Assembly: GCF_023370115.1 (NCBI RefSeq)
Contig: NZ_CP097160.1
Span: 1,612,001 to 1,676,000 of the forward strand
DNA from: Gulosibacter sediminis
Lineage (GTDB): Bacteria; Actinomycetota; Actinomycetes; Actinomycetales; Microbacteriaceae
Direction: 5' to 3'
Length of the DNA stretch: 64,000 bases
The notes beneath the pieces were generated by a model. That model saw only the letters and a list, made by a program, of their open reading frames with translations. It did not search any database and had not been told where the DNA came from. Shown one piece after another: positions 53,701 through 62,200 of the stretch. Position numbers and translations under genes: made by a program. Each line of letters opens with the position of its first letter. Positions within the stretch are counted from its first letter, which is position 1.

Positions 53701-53876
53701 CGCGCAACAACTCCCTTGGCGACGACGCTCTTGCCAAGCCCCGTCTCGTCGGCAACGAGAAATCGACCGGAGCCGTCGGGTCGCTCGTAGAACTGCTCGA
53801 ACACGTGCTGCACGGTGTCGCGTTGAAAGCCCTTGAGCGAGGCGAGCACGGCGTCGACGTCAACGCTACTCGTCAT
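50793..53876 (-). CDS. SNF2/SF2-type helicase of defence-like cassette
   Basis: 1027 residues. Walker A VADETGLGKSVVAKG at about 40-54, motif II LVILDEFQRF near 268, motif III LLLSATPYKP near 300, motifs V-VI VLASTSAGQEGIDFHWW near 875 and QREGRVNRF near 900. Large helical insertions lie between the two ATPase lobes (about 340-800). The start at 53876 follows from MTSSVDVDAVLASLKGFQRD, with the Q-motif-like FQRD directly before the ATPase; an open frame continues upstream inside the preceding gene. It overlaps that gene by 11 bases. It is the last gene of the cassette. Comparable helicases drive DNA translocation in DISARM and Dpd systems. Confidence 0.88.
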   Translation of the reverse strand: MTSSVDVDAVLASLKGFQRDTVQHVFEQFYERPDGSGRFLVADETGLGKSVVAKGVVARAIAHLETDDSVDRIDIIYVCSNQDLAAQNLRRLNVTGERELGFTSRLTMLAKESARLQAPARHGGKKVNLVSFTPGTSFAEGGQRTGAANERAMLTVILDQLFNRSVSDRRVTRLLLQGGVATPERFDSHYVRPLLAETGELDPDIVTKFGELLKNHGIDQKFLELREHSRRLRKLGDHERARAARLIAAMRQQLAKASIESLEPDLVILDEFQRFRQLLDPNGGDAAELAHALFEFHAAKVLLLSATPYKPFTHGDDDEDHYRDFLATVRFLAGRRGGDVDEVQMALERYRHAITRGATGTDEAARIRQLLLPLMSRSERPRLSNSDDLVRVVRPDVPVPSTAELLDAVQLHELAELLKSPLSLEYWKSIPYFVNFMENYRIGTRLADAREMDADALARLLSATQSISSHDVHDRREIGFGNGKLHALAERTIETGMWKLLWMPASMPYLKPGAVYSTVDAGLTKCVLFSSWSATPTAVSSLLSHEADRLAYASHHAAADERVSLRLAYRTLEDGRPAAMSVLPLFWPHAELAKVGDHRAVRAQSDRALDADELVSIVGEGLLDGRPTEQASTAYFAYPGVRPGGVSDREMRRVQLGDDADAPSGLDAHALEAMRIADAHHGDVLAHPELPRLAAYAPGNIAWRALQTVSGDEVETRELWLAARLVGTSIRALFNRPDTIALLSTLYGEEKPYWQQVLDYCADGNLQAVLDEYVFQLMLESGAGVHGRLDGDELRKVAERIADALGLRAANYVARDNTIDREQIRMSARFAVRYGAGRGQSAEDAGTARMASVRAAFNSPFAPFVLASTSAGQEGIDFHWWSHEVVHWDLPSNPVDFEQREGRVNRFAGHAIRKNIAATHGESVLGDGDAHPWSAAFAAAERDDHGHGEFSPWWIYPGPARVNRVLLSYPFSVDAAKYERLRDELTLYRLTLGQPRQGDMVEMLARRGVDGDAIAAIDLRSPVRREQ

Positions 53877-55644
53877 CGCTCGCCCTCCCTCGAAGCTGCT
53901 GATGCGCATCCCATACCGCGTTCCAAAGTGGTTCGAACCCGACGGGCAACGCGGTCGATTCAGGTTCGCGCCGCAGAAAATTGATGATTCGTTGCGCATC
54001 GTCAAGCCCCTGCGCACCTCGCGCGAGCGCCCGCACCAGTGCCTCAAATAGCCCAGTGCTGCTGGCAGTGCCGCCACCAAATTCGCGCCACGCGCCGCTA
54101 CCCGCCGCGTCCGTCGCAGCCGCAAGCCCTGAAAGCTGCAGCAGCATCGTGAGCAGACGAATAAACGCGGCGGGGTCGGCGAGGTGCCGCGCGATGGTCG
54201 CCTCTTTGCGGTCGGCAATGTCGTCGAGCAGGCGCATGGGGATGATGGTCGACTGCTGCTCACCGGGCAACAACGGATGCGTGGCGCTTGCGACAAGGAA
54301 CGCGGTGATTTCGGTGAGGTCGAGCCCCTCGAATCGCGTGGCGTCGGCCTCGTGCTCACCGAGCCGAGTGGTGGTCGAGCCGAGGTCGGTAAGCAGCCGC
54401 CACTCGATTTCGATGCCGTTGGCGCGGGCCGGCCGCAGCGCATCCTCGAGCCCCTCTCCCACCCAGACCAGCTGCGTATGCGGCGCACCCGCGACCACGC
54501 GAGAAATCACCGCCAGCGTCGCGAGTCGGCGCAGCGCGGTGTCGACGGCATATCGCGCAGCTTCGTCGGCCGGTTCGGCCTCGCCGCCCGCAGTGTCGTA
54601 GAGCACCTTCAACTCACCGAGGGCGGCCATCGTCGTTGCGACGCCGTAGCTCGGGGTTGATGCGGCGAATTCGACCATGAACTCGACGTTGTCGTGCCAG
54701 GCCGCGCGAGTCGCGTTCGCGGAACCGAGCCAGATTCGGCTGCGACGCGACTGGTCGACGATGATCGCCTTGGCATGCAGTCCGGTGAGTTGGTGGTCGT
54801 CTTCGGCCTCAAGATTGGCGGCCTGGTCAAAGTCGTAGACATGCAGCTGCTCGTCAAAGCACTCCGGCGCGAGCCGATCGAGGCTCGTACCGCGCGACAA
54901 CAGGTGGGTTTCGCCGCGGATACTCGCCCGCAGCTCGCGCATCCGGTCGTCGGTGACGAACGGCGAGATCACGAGCGCACGGTTGCCGCTCACCTTCGGT
55001 GGCGTCGCCTCGCCGATGCCAAGTGTGTGGAACGCAAGCTCGCGGATGTCATCCGAGGTCTCCCACTCGACGCTGCCAAGCCGTTCGGCGAAGTCGAGAA
55101 TGCGCTGCTTGCGCGCAACGTCGAGCGGTTGGATGCAGAGCTCGGGCAGACCGCGCACGAGTCGCTGAATGGGTTCGTTCTGTTCTTGGCTACCGCCGTC
55201 GAGACTTGGGTTGCCGTCGAGTCGCACCACGATGTCCCAGCTGCGGTCGCCCGTGAGGTTTCGACTCGACGAGATGAGCCGGAAACGGTGTTCGCCCCCG
55301 CGCGCGAATTCGAGCATCCATACCTTTGGGTGGAAGATGCCACCGGGTGTCGCTACCGCGTGGATCGGCTCTTCGAGATAAGTAACGAGATCGCTGTGCT
55401 TGCCGAGAGTGATCTCGCCCGCCTGCGCGAAGATGTCGATCGCATCGGCAGCCTGGCTGATGGCGGCGAAGGTCGACACCGGGTCGTCGGCGTCGTGCAG
55501 CCGACTCGCGCTGAACGACAGTGGTACGGCGAGCGCCGAGATGAGGTCGAGGGTGAAGGTCGTGCCGATGGCCTGGACGAGCCGGAAGCCCGTCGGCGGC
55601 TGGAGCTGTTCGGTGAACGTCGCGCGCTGTTGCGGCTCAAGCAT
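53866..55644 (-). CDS. Phospholipase D-like nuclease/hydrolase
   Basis: 592 residues. Two HKD half-sites: FHPKVWMLEF near 104 with LISSSRNLTGD after it (Asp replaced by Glu), and a canonical GLHAKAIIVDQ near 290 followed by IWLGSANATRAAW. These PLD proteins act as nucleases or DNA-binding modules in several defence systems (DrmC, DpdK). The C-terminal 200 residues are helical and unrecognised. It overlaps both neighbours (8 and 11 bases), so all are translated from one mRNA. Confidence 0.9.
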   Translation of the reverse strand: MLEPQQRATFTEQLQPPTGFRLVQAIGTTFTLDLISALAVPLSFSASRLHDADDPVSTFAAISQAADAIDIFAQAGEITLGKHSDLVTYLEEPIHAVATPGGIFHPKVWMLEFARGGEHRFRLISSSRNLTGDRSWDIVVRLDGNPSLDGGSQEQNEPIQRLVRGLPELCIQPLDVARKQRILDFAERLGSVEWETSDDIRELAFHTLGIGEATPPKVSGNRALVISPFVTDDRMRELRASIRGETHLLSRGTSLDRLAPECFDEQLHVYDFDQAANLEAEDDHQLTGLHAKAIIVDQSRRSRIWLGSANATRAAWHDNVEFMVEFAASTPSYGVATTMAALGELKVLYDTAGGEAEPADEAARYAVDTALRRLATLAVISRVVAGAPHTQLVWVGEGLEDALRPARANGIEIEWRLLTDLGSTTTRLGEHEADATRFEGLDLTEITAFLVASATHPLLPGEQQSTIIPMRLLDDIADRKEATIARHLADPAAFIRLLTMLLQLSGLAAATDAAGSGAWREFGGGTASSTGLFEALVRALARGAQGLDDAQRIINFLRREPESTALPVGFEPLWNAVWDAHQQLRGRASDDE

Positions 55645-56851
55645 CGGTGACCTCGATCGCTTGGTCGAGCCCGTTGTGAATGTCGGCCAGAATTCTGCGG
55701 ACGTATGCCCAGCGATAGCCGATGCGCCCCGATTGCGAGCCGCCGCCCCACATACTCAAGCGTTTGCGGCTGGCGTCGATGCGATACAGCGTGGGCTTAT
55801 TGGTGCGTTCTCGACGACGAACGAGTCGGCGGGCGTCGTCATGCTCGGCCAGGCTGGCGAGCGGATGTTCGCGGGTGAGCTCGAGCCAGTTGCGCACAAA
55901 CGCGACGGTCCCGGGTTTGATCGGCATGCCCCGAGTGAGCTCGAGCCGGGCAAAGAAGTCCTCTATCGGCCAGGCAAAGCGGTCGACCTCACTATCGAGC
56001 TGGCGCGCCCATTCGGCGAAGCGGCCGCGATAGTCCTCGACCGGGTTCGCCACCCGGTCGAGCCCAGCGGCCTCGTAGCTTTCGGCGATGAGCAGATTGT
56101 AGAGCAGCTGCACGCCGTGAATTACTGCCGAGAACGTCTGCGCGTGGTTGAGGAGCGCCTTCGCATCGCCCGTCGCGGTCTGCGCTGCGTTGGTTTTCCA
56201 GGGAAACCGGCTGTCGTCGTCGGGGCGAACGTGCAGAAAGTGCGCGAGCAGCGTGCCGTCGGTTTCCATGACGATGCGGTCACGCAGCCAGGATGCTTCA
56301 TGGTGCGTGAGCGCGAATCCTCCGGGCACTTGGCCGGGGAAGCCCTGCGGTGCGGGCGGAATCTCGGCCGACCAGGCTCGGTGCTGCGAAGTCATTTCCT
56401 CGTCGCCGGCGATGGTGTGCTGTGGCGAATTCGCGGTGTCGCTGCGGCTTGCGGCAGCGTCACTGCGAATGCCGTAGCGGCCGAGTGCGCTCCAGTAGAT
56501 CGATGACGGCAGCATCTTGACCGCGCCGCCGGCTTGGCCGCCAATGAGGCCGGCGCTATCGCGGCTGGCTGCAAGCGCCGGTATGAGCTTGCGCTCGAGG
56601 CGTTTCGCCTGCGCCGCGGGGTCGGTTTTGTCAGCGGATGCGAGTTGATAGATCCACGGCACGAACAGCAGGTACTTCGCGCGGGTGTGCAGGGTCGAGC
56701 TGCCAGGAAATAGCGCGTCGCCGAGGGCATCGCGGATTTGCCCGAAGCCGAGCTCGTCACGGCTGTCGCGGTCGGTGAACAGGCTCACGATGTCGCGCAT
56801 CCGCTGCTGCTCTGCGGCGGATGCGTCAAGCCACGCGATGAGTTCTGGCAT
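55637..56851 (-). CDS. DUF6361 family protein
   Basis: 404 residues. The opening ELIAWLDASAAEQQRMRDIV, DELGFGQIRDALGDALFPGS and TRAKYLLFVPWIYQLASADK are the DUF6361 hallmark. A middle block reads SIYWSALGRYGIRS, later WLRDRIVMETDGTLLAHFLH. No catalytic motif is known for the family, which is repeatedly seen beside helicase/PLD genes. The ATG at 56851 follows GAAGGA and overlaps the UvrD-like gene by 26 bases; a start at 56893 is less likely. Confidence 0.88.
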   Translation of the reverse strand: MPELIAWLDASAAEQQRMRDIVSLFTDRDSRDELGFGQIRDALGDALFPGSSTLHTRAKYLLFVPWIYQLASADKTDPAAQAKRLERKLIPALAASRDSAGLIGGQAGGAVKMLPSSIYWSALGRYGIRSDAAASRSDTANSPQHTIAGDEEMTSQHRAWSAEIPPAPQGFPGQVPGGFALTHHEASWLRDRIVMETDGTLLAHFLHVRPDDDSRFPWKTNAAQTATGDAKALLNHAQTFSAVIHGVQLLYNLLIAESYEAAGLDRVANPVEDYRGRFAEWARQLDSEVDRFAWPIEDFFARLELTRGMPIKPGTVAFVRNWLELTREHPLASLAEHDDARRLVRRRERTNKPTLYRIDASRKRLSMWGGGSQSGRIGYRWAYVRRILADIHNGLDQAIEVTDA

Positions 56852-59261
56852 CGCTACTGTTCCTTCGAACTCCCAGCACTCCCGAAACCCCACCTTCGAA
56901 CGTCACCACAAGCTCATCGCGCGCACGCGTCGCGGCGACATAGAGCAGCGCGGCCTCGTGCATCCGATGTTCCTGCGCGATCGCCTCGGTCGCGTCGCGG
57001 CGCAGCGGCACGGGGAACCGACCTTCAGAGATGTCGTAGAGCAGCACCCGCGAGAACTCGTGGCCCTTCGACTGGTGCATCGTCATGGTCGTCAGGGCAC
57101 CAGCCTGCGGCTCGTCAGCTGGCGTGACGAATCGCGCTGCGATGCCCTGGTCGCCAAGCATCGTCGCGATGTTCTGCGCATCCCGCCGCGAGCGCGCGAG
57201 CACCGCGACGGTCGACGGCGCGACGCCCTCGTCGATCCATTCGCGCACGACGCGCAGCACCGTATCCACCTGCGCGCCAGCCGCCTCGACCAGCCGCGGC
57301 TCGGGGCCGCGGCGCGCCGAGAGATACCCCGACACGTCTTCGCGCGAGCCCTCGCCCGTCACCCATTCTTCGCCCTCGAGCGCCCGCAGCGCGAAGTCGA
57401 GGGTCTCTTGCGTCGTGCGGTAATTGAGCTTGAGCCGCCGCGAGCGCCCCCGCAGATCGATGCCGACGCGAGCCATGCGCACGGGCCGCCCGTAGATACG
57501 CTGGTGCGCGTCCTCGGCAATAAACAGATCGTTCGGACCGGGCACCGCGAGCGCCCGCAGAAACTGCCACTGCGGCGCGATCAGGTCTTGCCCCTCATCG
57601 ACAAGCACGTGGTCGGCCATGCCCCCGAGACCTTCAAGCGTCGCCGCCGCGATGGCCGCGAGTTCGGCGAACGCCACCTGCCGGTCGATCTTCTGGCTCA
57701 GGCGAAACTGCTCAATCGCGTCCCACACCGCCACGCGCTGCCGGCGGCCGAGCCGCGTGCCGCTGCCGAGCCGCGACGCCCGCAGGTACTCCTCGCGCGA
57801 GGCGATGCGCTCGCGCAATACAATGTCGAGGTACTCCTCTTCGAGAAACGCCGCCGAGGCGAGCCGCTCCCCGAGCTCCGATTCGAAGCGCCGCGCGGTC
57901 GCCTCCCACTGCTCGGTGCTCGCCCCGCTCGGCCGGCGCCCATCGGCCGACGAGCCGAGCACCCGCTCGCTCGCCGCATTGAACTCGCGCGGCCAGCGCC
58001 GCCGCACCTCGGCAACGAGCTGGTCGACGCCCGCGACATAGATGCCGGCGTCGCCGAGCTCAGCGGCAAGCGGCAGCTTCGGGTCGAGCCGCTGCAGGTC
58101 GCGGCTCAGCATCGTCGCGAGCGTGCGCGTGTAGGTCGTAAGCACGATGCGCGCCTGCGGGTTGTCGAGCGCGAGCCGCCGCGCGCGGTGCAGCAGGATC
58201 ACCGTCTTGCCGGTGCCGGCGCCACCCGTGAGACGGAACGTGCCGGCGTAGTTGCGCTCGACGTAGTGCTGCTGATCGGGGTGCAAGAAGACCGTCCACG
58301 CGCCGAAGTCCTCGGCCTCGATCACGCGCCGCAGCTCATCCTGACCGTCGACATACTTGAACTGGCGGCGGGCGGCCGGATGCTCGAAGCCACGCAGGAT
58401 GCGCTCGTCTTCGTTCTCGAAAGGCTCGGGTTGCGCGACTGGCGTGTCTGCCGCAACATCAGCCGCCCCAACCGTGTCGCCTGGCTCGTCGGCAGCAGTA
58501 TCATCGACGGGCTCGGATGCGTCGGAGGTCGCGGCGGCAGCTACGGCGTCCCCGGCCTCGACCTCAACATCCTCCCCAACAACCTCGAGCGCCTCGGGGT
58601 CGGCCATCTCACCGTGTATCTCGGCAAGAATCCCGTCGATCGGCTTGCCCTCGAGCAGCGCGATCACGGCGAGCTCCTGCCAGCCGTTGGTAAACCGGTC
58701 GACGAAGGCGGTGAGCGCCGCGTCGTCGGGCGCTGCCATGAGTTCTTCGGCGTCGGCGACGTTGAAGCCGAGCTCCTCAACGAGCCCCCGAAGCGTGTAG
58801 CCCTTGCGCTCGAGCACGGGCGTCACCACGAGCCCCTGCGCGGTCGCGGCGGCCGCCTTCTCTTGCGCATCGGCGATCTGCCGGGCGCGTTCGACGACCT
58901 CGTCGACGCCGCTCGCAACCGCCTCGGCGTCGACCTCGAGAATCTCGTTCACCCCGTTGACGGGGTTCACACGCAGCACGCGCGTGCGCGCCACCTCGAT
59001 CGCCTCGTCATGCGGCCACACGCCGGTGTACACGTAGGTGACCTCGCCGCGCGGCGGGTCGAGCCGAAACAGAACGGCGCGCCAGAACTCGTCGACCCGG
59101 CCGGTGCGGGCACGCGGGTCGGCGGCGTGCGTCATCGGCTCGATGTGCAGGCCCGGCGTCGTGTCGTCGTCGTGCAGCTTGCTAAGAAAGCTGAACACCT
59201 TCGACTTGAGGTTGCCGTCGACCGAGTTCGACTTCTGCTGTGCCCAGATCACCTGTGGCAT
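56826..59261 (-). CDS. UvrD/Rep-like SF1 helicase with N-terminal extension
   Basis: 811 residues. The first 310 residues are an unrecognised region: a small beta-rich part resembling RelE/ParE-like folds (VDEFWRAVLFRLDPPRGE, VYTGVWPHDEAIEVAR), then an acidic Ala/Asp/Glu linker (about 235-285). The helicase core: Walker A LTGGAGTGKTVILLHR near 345, motif II VLVDEGQDL near 555, LNYRTTQETLDFA near 610, MTMHQSKGHEFSRVLL near 725 and LLYVAATRARDEL near 770. The ATG overlaps the stop of the DUF1998 helicase by one base (TAATG). Confidence 0.9.
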   Translation of the reverse strand: MPQVIWAQQKSNSVDGNLKSKVFSFLSKLHDDDTTPGLHIEPMTHAADPRARTGRVDEFWRAVLFRLDPPRGEVTYVYTGVWPHDEAIEVARTRVLRVNPVNGVNEILEVDAEAVASGVDEVVERARQIADAQEKAAAATAQGLVVTPVLERKGYTLRGLVEELGFNVADAEELMAAPDDAALTAFVDRFTNGWQELAVIALLEGKPIDGILAEIHGEMADPEALEVVGEDVEVEAGDAVAAAATSDASEPVDDTAADEPGDTVGAADVAADTPVAQPEPFENEDERILRGFEHPAARRQFKYVDGQDELRRVIEAEDFGAWTVFLHPDQQHYVERNYAGTFRLTGGAGTGKTVILLHRARRLALDNPQARIVLTTYTRTLATMLSRDLQRLDPKLPLAAELGDAGIYVAGVDQLVAEVRRRWPREFNAASERVLGSSADGRRPSGASTEQWEATARRFESELGERLASAAFLEEEYLDIVLRERIASREEYLRASRLGSGTRLGRRQRVAVWDAIEQFRLSQKIDRQVAFAELAAIAAATLEGLGGMADHVLVDEGQDLIAPQWQFLRALAVPGPNDLFIAEDAHQRIYGRPVRMARVGIDLRGRSRRLKLNYRTTQETLDFALRALEGEEWVTGEGSREDVSGYLSARRGPEPRLVEAAGAQVDTVLRVVREWIDEGVAPSTVAVLARSRRDAQNIATMLGDQGIAARFVTPADEPQAGALTTMTMHQSKGHEFSRVLLYDISEGRFPVPLRRDATEAIAQEHRMHEAALLYVAATRARDELVVTFEGGVSGVLGVRRNSSDARTHRVA

Positions 59262-62200
59262 TACGCTCCCCCTCGTTCGGTGAAGTAGTTGATGATGCCC
59301 GCCGCGTCGCGCGCCTCGAAGCCGGCGTCACGCACGAGCGCGAGCTCCGACTCGCCGAGCCCGGGGGCGAAGGCGAGCCGCGCATCTGGCCAGCTCGCGA
59401 GCACGAGCACGCCCGTCTCGAGCTCTTCGCCGACCTCGGGCGCGGGCACGACGCCCGCCTGCTGCAGCGGCGCGAGCGCCTCGACCTCGTCGGGCAGCGC
59501 GTACTCGAGCGCGAGCTGCCACTGCGAGCCGAAGGCGTAGTCGGGCGTTCCACCCGGCACGGCGGGCGTTGCAGCGACGTCAGAAGCCCCGGCAAGCAGC
59601 GAGCGCGTCGACACGACGGTGTTCGCGGCATCGTGCCCGAGCACATTCGACCAGTGCAGGTATTCGCGCCACTGCGCCCGGAAGCCTGCATCGGCGAGCG
59701 CATCGGCGCCGTCGTCGAGCACGAGCGCACTCGTAAACGTCGGTCCGCTGCCGCCCGGCTGGTACTGCGTCACGGCGACAAAGCTGCCGTCACGCCGCTG
59801 TGCCGCGGTCGGAGCGCCAGGGGGAAGCGGTGCGTCGAGGCATTCGAGCGCCGCCGCCGCCACGCTGCGCTCGCCGAGCTCGGCGGTCTGGCCGGTGCCG
59901 ATCATCAGCATGGGCAGGGCGGCCAGGATTCGCTGCCAGGCCGACATTGCGAGCTGCGGGTCGCGCATCCAGTCGAGGATGCGCGACATCGGGTTCGCGA
60001 AGATGCGCTCGATGTCGCCGGCGTTAAGCCCGAGCTGCGTGCCGAGCCCGTCGTAGGTGCGGCTCTCGCGGGCCCAGGAGGGCAGCTCAGCGGGAACCCC
60101 ACGAAGGAACTCGTCGACGTCTTCCCACGTCAGCGAAATCACGGTGGTGCCGGTCTCGCGAATCGCCGCACGCTTCGCGGCATCGTCGGCGAGGCGGTCG
60201 ATCGCCTGCGTCGCATGAAACTGGTAGCCGTCGAGGAACACGGCGAGCCGCCCGTCGGCCGCATTACTCGACTCGAAGAGAAAGTCGGGGCGAGCGCCGG
60301 CGAGGTGCTGCTCGGGCTGCACCGTGATGAGCGAGCGCTGCGGCATCGTCACGGTGAGCGAGTTGCCGAAGGTGGTGGGCTGCTGGGTCACGGTCGCGGC
60401 CATCACCTCGAGCCCGCCGAGCAGCGCCGTGCGGAACTGCTGCTCGAGGGCCGAGCCCGAGTCGCGCTTGCCCGGGTCTTCGGCCTTCACCTCCCAGTGG
60501 TGCCGCGGCGCCGATTCGACATCGTCGCGCGGCACGCCGAGTAGTTGCCGCAGCACGCGCACGCCGGTCGAGCGCCACACGTTCTTCGTGGCGCGGCCGG
60601 GCGCGAATGGCAGCAGGCAGCGGTGGCACGCCGCCCGCTGCTCGTGCTGGCACACGCATGCCTCGAGCACCTCGAGGGCCGAGACGAGGATGCGCTCGAG
60701 CCCGTCGGGTGTCGCGTGGTCGGCAAGATAGCCGGTGCCGCCGGGCACGCGGTCGTGCACGAGCAGGCCCGTGAAGGTTGCGGTGCCAGCGCCCGCGTGC
60801 GAGACGTCGCGCACGAGCGCGATGTCGAGGTGTTGCGGGTCGCCGCCGATCACCTCGCGCAGCCCGAGCCGCAGCGCCGCCGCGAGCGAGGGCAACACGA
60901 ACTCGTCGGTCTGCACCGCGTCGGGCAGGCGCAGCAGCAGCCCCTGCGTCTCGAGGGTGCGGGCGAGCGCCACCTGCACCGGGTCTTCATCGCGCAGCTT
61001 GCGGTGCGAACACCACGGCTGATGCTCGCGCCACGAGTTGTCGCCGGGCTCGGTGTCGCGGTGCCCGCATTCGCGGCAGACGCGAAACAGCGGCGCCGAG
61101 GTCGTGACCCCGCCGAGCAGCCGCTCGGCGCTGCCCGAGCCGTCGCGTTGCGTGCCGAGGTTCAGGGTGCGCAGCGTCACGGCGCGCGCGTACTTCACGC
61201 CGAAGCCAGTCTTCGCGTCGAACCACTGCGTGAGCACGGCGTCGGGGTCGATGTCGGCGAGGTCGAGCATCGTGAAGTGGTGCTGCACGCGTTCGTCGCT
61301 CGCGTCAGAAATGAGGTGCTCGTCGCGGCGCACCTGCGCCGACACTTTCTCGAGCTCAATCGCCAAAAGCTGCTGCCCCGTGTCGGCGAACGCGGCCTCG
61401 CCGCAGCGCGGGCAGGGGCCAAGCTCCGCGACCTGCTCGAGCGTGAGGTCGTGCACGTGCCCGCAGGTCGGGCAGCACACCCAGGTGTGCACGGCCTCGC
61501 CGTTCGCGCCGGTCTCGACGCTGTCGACTTCGATCGCGAGGCCCTGCGCGTAGAACGTCGCGCCGGGTGCGAAGTCGCGGATCGCGTTCGAGGCGTCGCG
61601 GGTGTAGCGGAACGACTCCTGCGCGAACACCTGCGTATCGGCGTCGATCCAGCTCACGGCGACGTCGAGGTCGACGGCGTCGTCGAGCAGCGTGTAGTTC
61701 GGCAGCACGCCGACGCGCTCGAGCGCCGCCACCCAGAACTCGTTGTCAAGTTCGGCGCGCGTGCGCCGCAGCATGCGATGGATCGACACGGCAGCGCGCA
61801 GCTCCGAAGCATCCTCTTCGGTCGCGGCGGGCGCCTCCGCCCGTTTCTCCAACTCCTCAATGAGCCGCGAGGTCTCGGTAATGCGCCGGTCGAGCCGGTC
61901 GACCTCGAGCGCAAACGCGCGGGATGCGGCGGCCAGGTCGGCGGCGACCGGCACCACGCCGTCATCCCCCGCCCGAAGCCACGCGCGTAGCTCGGCCACG
62001 CTGTCGTCACGCAGCAGCGAGCGCCGCGCGCCGTCAGCATCCACCGTATCGAAGCACGCGAGATAGCGCTCGAGCAGCTCGCCGCCGAACTCCTGAATCT
62101 CGTCGATCACGTGCCCGAGCGGGGTGTCGGCGTCGGCCGAGGCGAGCACGTCGATCGCCCGCCGTGTGCCCTGCTGACCGCCCCGCGCGGCGATCTCGTC

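Noticed and set aside
53921-53945. tRNA T-loop-like GGTTCGAACCC
   Set aside because: It lies inside the PLD gene and no cloverleaf can be drawn around it.
53877-54488. 200-codon upstream extension of the SNF2-like helicase frame
   Set aside because: It overlaps the PLD gene and is Arg/Ser-rich shadow sequence; the ATG at 53876 opens directly on the helicase.
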